Below, in pieces: positions 5,831-7,244 of a stretch of 7,244 nt of DNA (position 1 is its first letter; every line of letters starts with the position of its first letter). Under the pieces are notes generated by a model. The model was not told the DNA's origin. It worked only from the letters and a program-made list of their open reading frames with translations, and searched no databases. Source of the stretch: an uncultured Porphyromonadaceae bacterium (GTDB lineage Bacteria > Bacteroidota > Bacteroidia > Bacteroidales > Muribaculaceae); the NCBI GenBank assembly GCA_947176615.1, contig CAMWRO010000150.1, positions 1 through 7,244 on the forward strand, given 5' to 3'. The position numbers were made by a program, and so were the translations under genes.

Positions 5831-7140
5831 GACCGACAGCCGACCGCGCGATGACGCTCGCCGAGTTCAACGGGCGCATCACCGCCCTTTTTGCCGCCAC
5901 CCCGCAGCTCCGCAACGTGTGGGTGACGGCCGAACTGTCAGACGTGCGCCACAATCCCAGCGGCCACTGCTATCTCGAACTCATCCAGAAAGACCCCGCC
6001 ACCGGCTCGACCGTGGCACGAATGAGGGCCACAATCTGGAGCAGCACCTTTGCCCGGCTCAGCGGCGAGTTTTTTGCCGTCACCGGGCAACGGTTTGCCG
6101 ACGGAATCAAGGTGATGGTGTGCCTGACGGCATCCTATCATCCCAACTACGGCCTGTCGGGCAATATCACCGACATCAACCCCGACTACACGATGGGCGA
6201 CCTTCTGAGGCTGCGGCGCGAGATTCTGCGACGGCTGCAGGCCGAAGGGGTGCTTGAACTGAACCGTCAGCTCGAGTGGCCCGACGTGCCGCTGCGCATC
6301 GCCGTCATCTCGGCACAGGGAGCGGCAGGTTACGGCGACTTTATCCATCAGCTCTACACCTCCCCGGCACGTCTGCGTTTCACAACGCGGCTGTTTCCCG
6401 CCTCGATGCAGGGCGACAATACCGCCCCGTCGATTATCGCGGCCCTTGAAGCGATTGCGTGTGATTCCGAGCCGTGGGACGGCGTGGTGATAATCCGCGG
6501 AGGCGGCGCGACGAGCGACCTTGTGGCGTTTGACAACTATGACCTTGCCGCCAATATCGCCCAGTTTCCCCTGCCGGTCATCATCGGCATAGGGCACGAG
6601 CGCGACATAACCGTGCTCGACTATGTTGCCAACATGCGTGTCAAGACCCCGACAGCCGCCGCCGAGTGGCTCATTGCCCGCGGACAGGCAGCAGTCGAGC
6701 GTCTCGACACTCTCGCGGCGGCAATCCATCAGTCGGCCGTAGGCCGCATCGCGGGTTGTCGCGAGCGTCTGGCCTACTGCACGGCACAACTCCCCTATCT
6801 TCCCGGCATCGCCATCGACAACGCCCGGCGGCGCATGGAACGCTTCTCAGCCACGCTGAGCGACACAGGCCGTCGGCGCCTGCAACCCGAAATGTCACGT
6901 CTCGACTCCCGCGCTCAGGCTCTTGCCACCGTGACCGCCTCGATTATCGAGCGTCGGCGCAACCGCCTCGACTCCATCGACCAGCTGATAGCCGTCCTAT
7001 CCCCCGCAGCCACGCTCAGCCGCGGCTACTCGATAACACGCGTCAACGGCCGCGCCGTCACCGATGCCTCCGCCATCCCCCCCGGCACCACCATCGAGAC
7101 CACCCTCGCCACCGGCACCATCACCTCGGTCACAGAGTGA
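5827..7140 (+). CDS. xseA: Exodeoxyribonuclease VII large subunit
   Basis: XseA is the catalytic subunit of exonuclease VII, which degrades single-stranded DNA from either end together with several copies of XseB. The 437-residue protein has an N-terminal OB fold (about 10-118; VWVTAELSDV, HCYLEL). The catalytic domain (about 150-285) contains RIAVISAQGAAGYGDF (157-172), RGGGATSDLVAFDN (224-237) and IGIGHERD with H257 and D260, followed by MRVKTPTAAAEWLI (270-283). An Arg-rich helical region follows (about 284-385). It ends with the usual tail LSPAATLSRGYSI (391-403). Length and motifs are complete. The start at 5827 overlaps the upstream stop as ATGA; ATG at 5851 is an alternative nearer the family's usual N-terminus. 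xseB, often the next gene, does not start within the remaining 104 bases. Confidence 0.95.
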   Translation: MRPTADRAMTLAEFNGRITALFAATPQLRNVWVTAELSDVRHNPSGHCYLELIQKDPATGSTVARMRATIWSSTFARLSGEFFAVTGQRFADGIKVMVCLTASYHPNYGLSGNITDINPDYTMGDLLRLRREILRRLQAEGVLELNRQLEWPDVPLRIAVISAQGAAGYGDFIHQLYTSPARLRFTTRLFPASMQGDNTAPSIIAALEAIACDSEPWDGVVIIRGGGATSDLVAFDNYDLAANIAQFPLPVIIGIGHERDITVLDYVANMRVKTPTAAAEWLIARGQAAVERLDTLAAAIHQSAVGRIAGCRERLAYCTAQLPYLPGIAIDNARRRMERFSATLSDTGRRRLQPEMSRLDSRAQALATVTASIIERRRNRLDSIDQLIAVLSPAATLSRGYSITRVNGRAVTDASAIPPGTTIETTLATGTITSVTE

Positions 7141-7156
7141 ACTAACTCCATCGTCA

Positions 7157-7230
7157 GCGGCAGAGCCGCCGATTACGCGGCATGGCCGTGTGTCAACGTT
7201 AGCCACATGCAACCGCGCCTTTAGGTGCGG
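7157..7230 (+). repeat. GC-rich hairpins after xseA
   Basis: Two perfect or near-perfect hairpins lie downstream of xseA: GCGGC/GCCGC (7157-7161 with 7165-7169, loop AGA) and CCGCGCC/GGTGCGG (7213-7219 with 7224-7230, one G·U, loop TTTA). Neither is followed by a T-run, so they are not canonical intrinsic terminators. They could be part of a dispersed intergenic palindromic repeat or an mRNA 3'-end-stabilising structure. No reading frame of useful length starts between 7141 and the window end. Confidence 0.4.
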
Positions 7231-7244
7231 GCAGCGTGTGGTCA

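Noticed and set aside
5938..6789. Minus-strand open frame of 283 codons inside xseA
   Set aside because: It is antisense to the XseA catalytic domain, has no recognisable domain, and arises from the GC-rich codon bias of xseA.

Overview
The window looks like a chromosomal segment of a Bacteroidales bacterium, plausibly Muribaculaceae or a close relative (the family is inference). Several things point there. Start codons have AT-rich leaders without a clear Shine-Dalgarno sequence. Promoter boxes of the Bacteroidota type (TAnnTTTG) recur upstream of genes. There is a DUF3256 protein, a family I know from Bacteroidales. There is also a lipoprotein with an acidic stretch after the lipobox cysteine and a BACON-like C-terminus.

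The left part (about 1-2110) is AT-rich and accessory in character. It holds a minus-strand DUF3800 protein (86-853). A divergent, strongly structured RNA locus follows (about 930-1142); it has its own -7 box and ends in an intrinsic-terminator-like hairpin. Next come two small plus-strand exported proteins: a 108-residue signal-peptide protein (1186-1512) and a 131-residue BACON-like lipoprotein (1647-2042).

At about 2110 the composition changes sharply to GC-richer DNA. Right at that junction, on the minus strand, lie the first 43 codons of a CatA-like (chloramphenicol-acetyltransferase-type) acyltransferase with an intact -7 box (2113-2244). The rest of that gene is missing. Upstream of it on the same strand is an intact AraC-family regulator (2314-3117).

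The right part (3118-7140) is a core-type plus-strand operon behind the best promoter in the window and a 180-nt palindrome-rich leader. It encodes a DeaD/CsdA-like DEAD-box RNA helicase, a DUF3256 exported protein and XseA, the exonuclease VII large subunit. Both gene junctions are 4-nt ATGA overlaps, so the three are almost certainly co-transcribed and translationally coupled. The last 104 bases contain GC-rich hairpins and no start of xseB.

The two places most worth a second look are the DUF3800/structured-RNA divergent pair and the truncated acyltransferase at the composition junction. Family calls come from motif reading by eye, with no database search.
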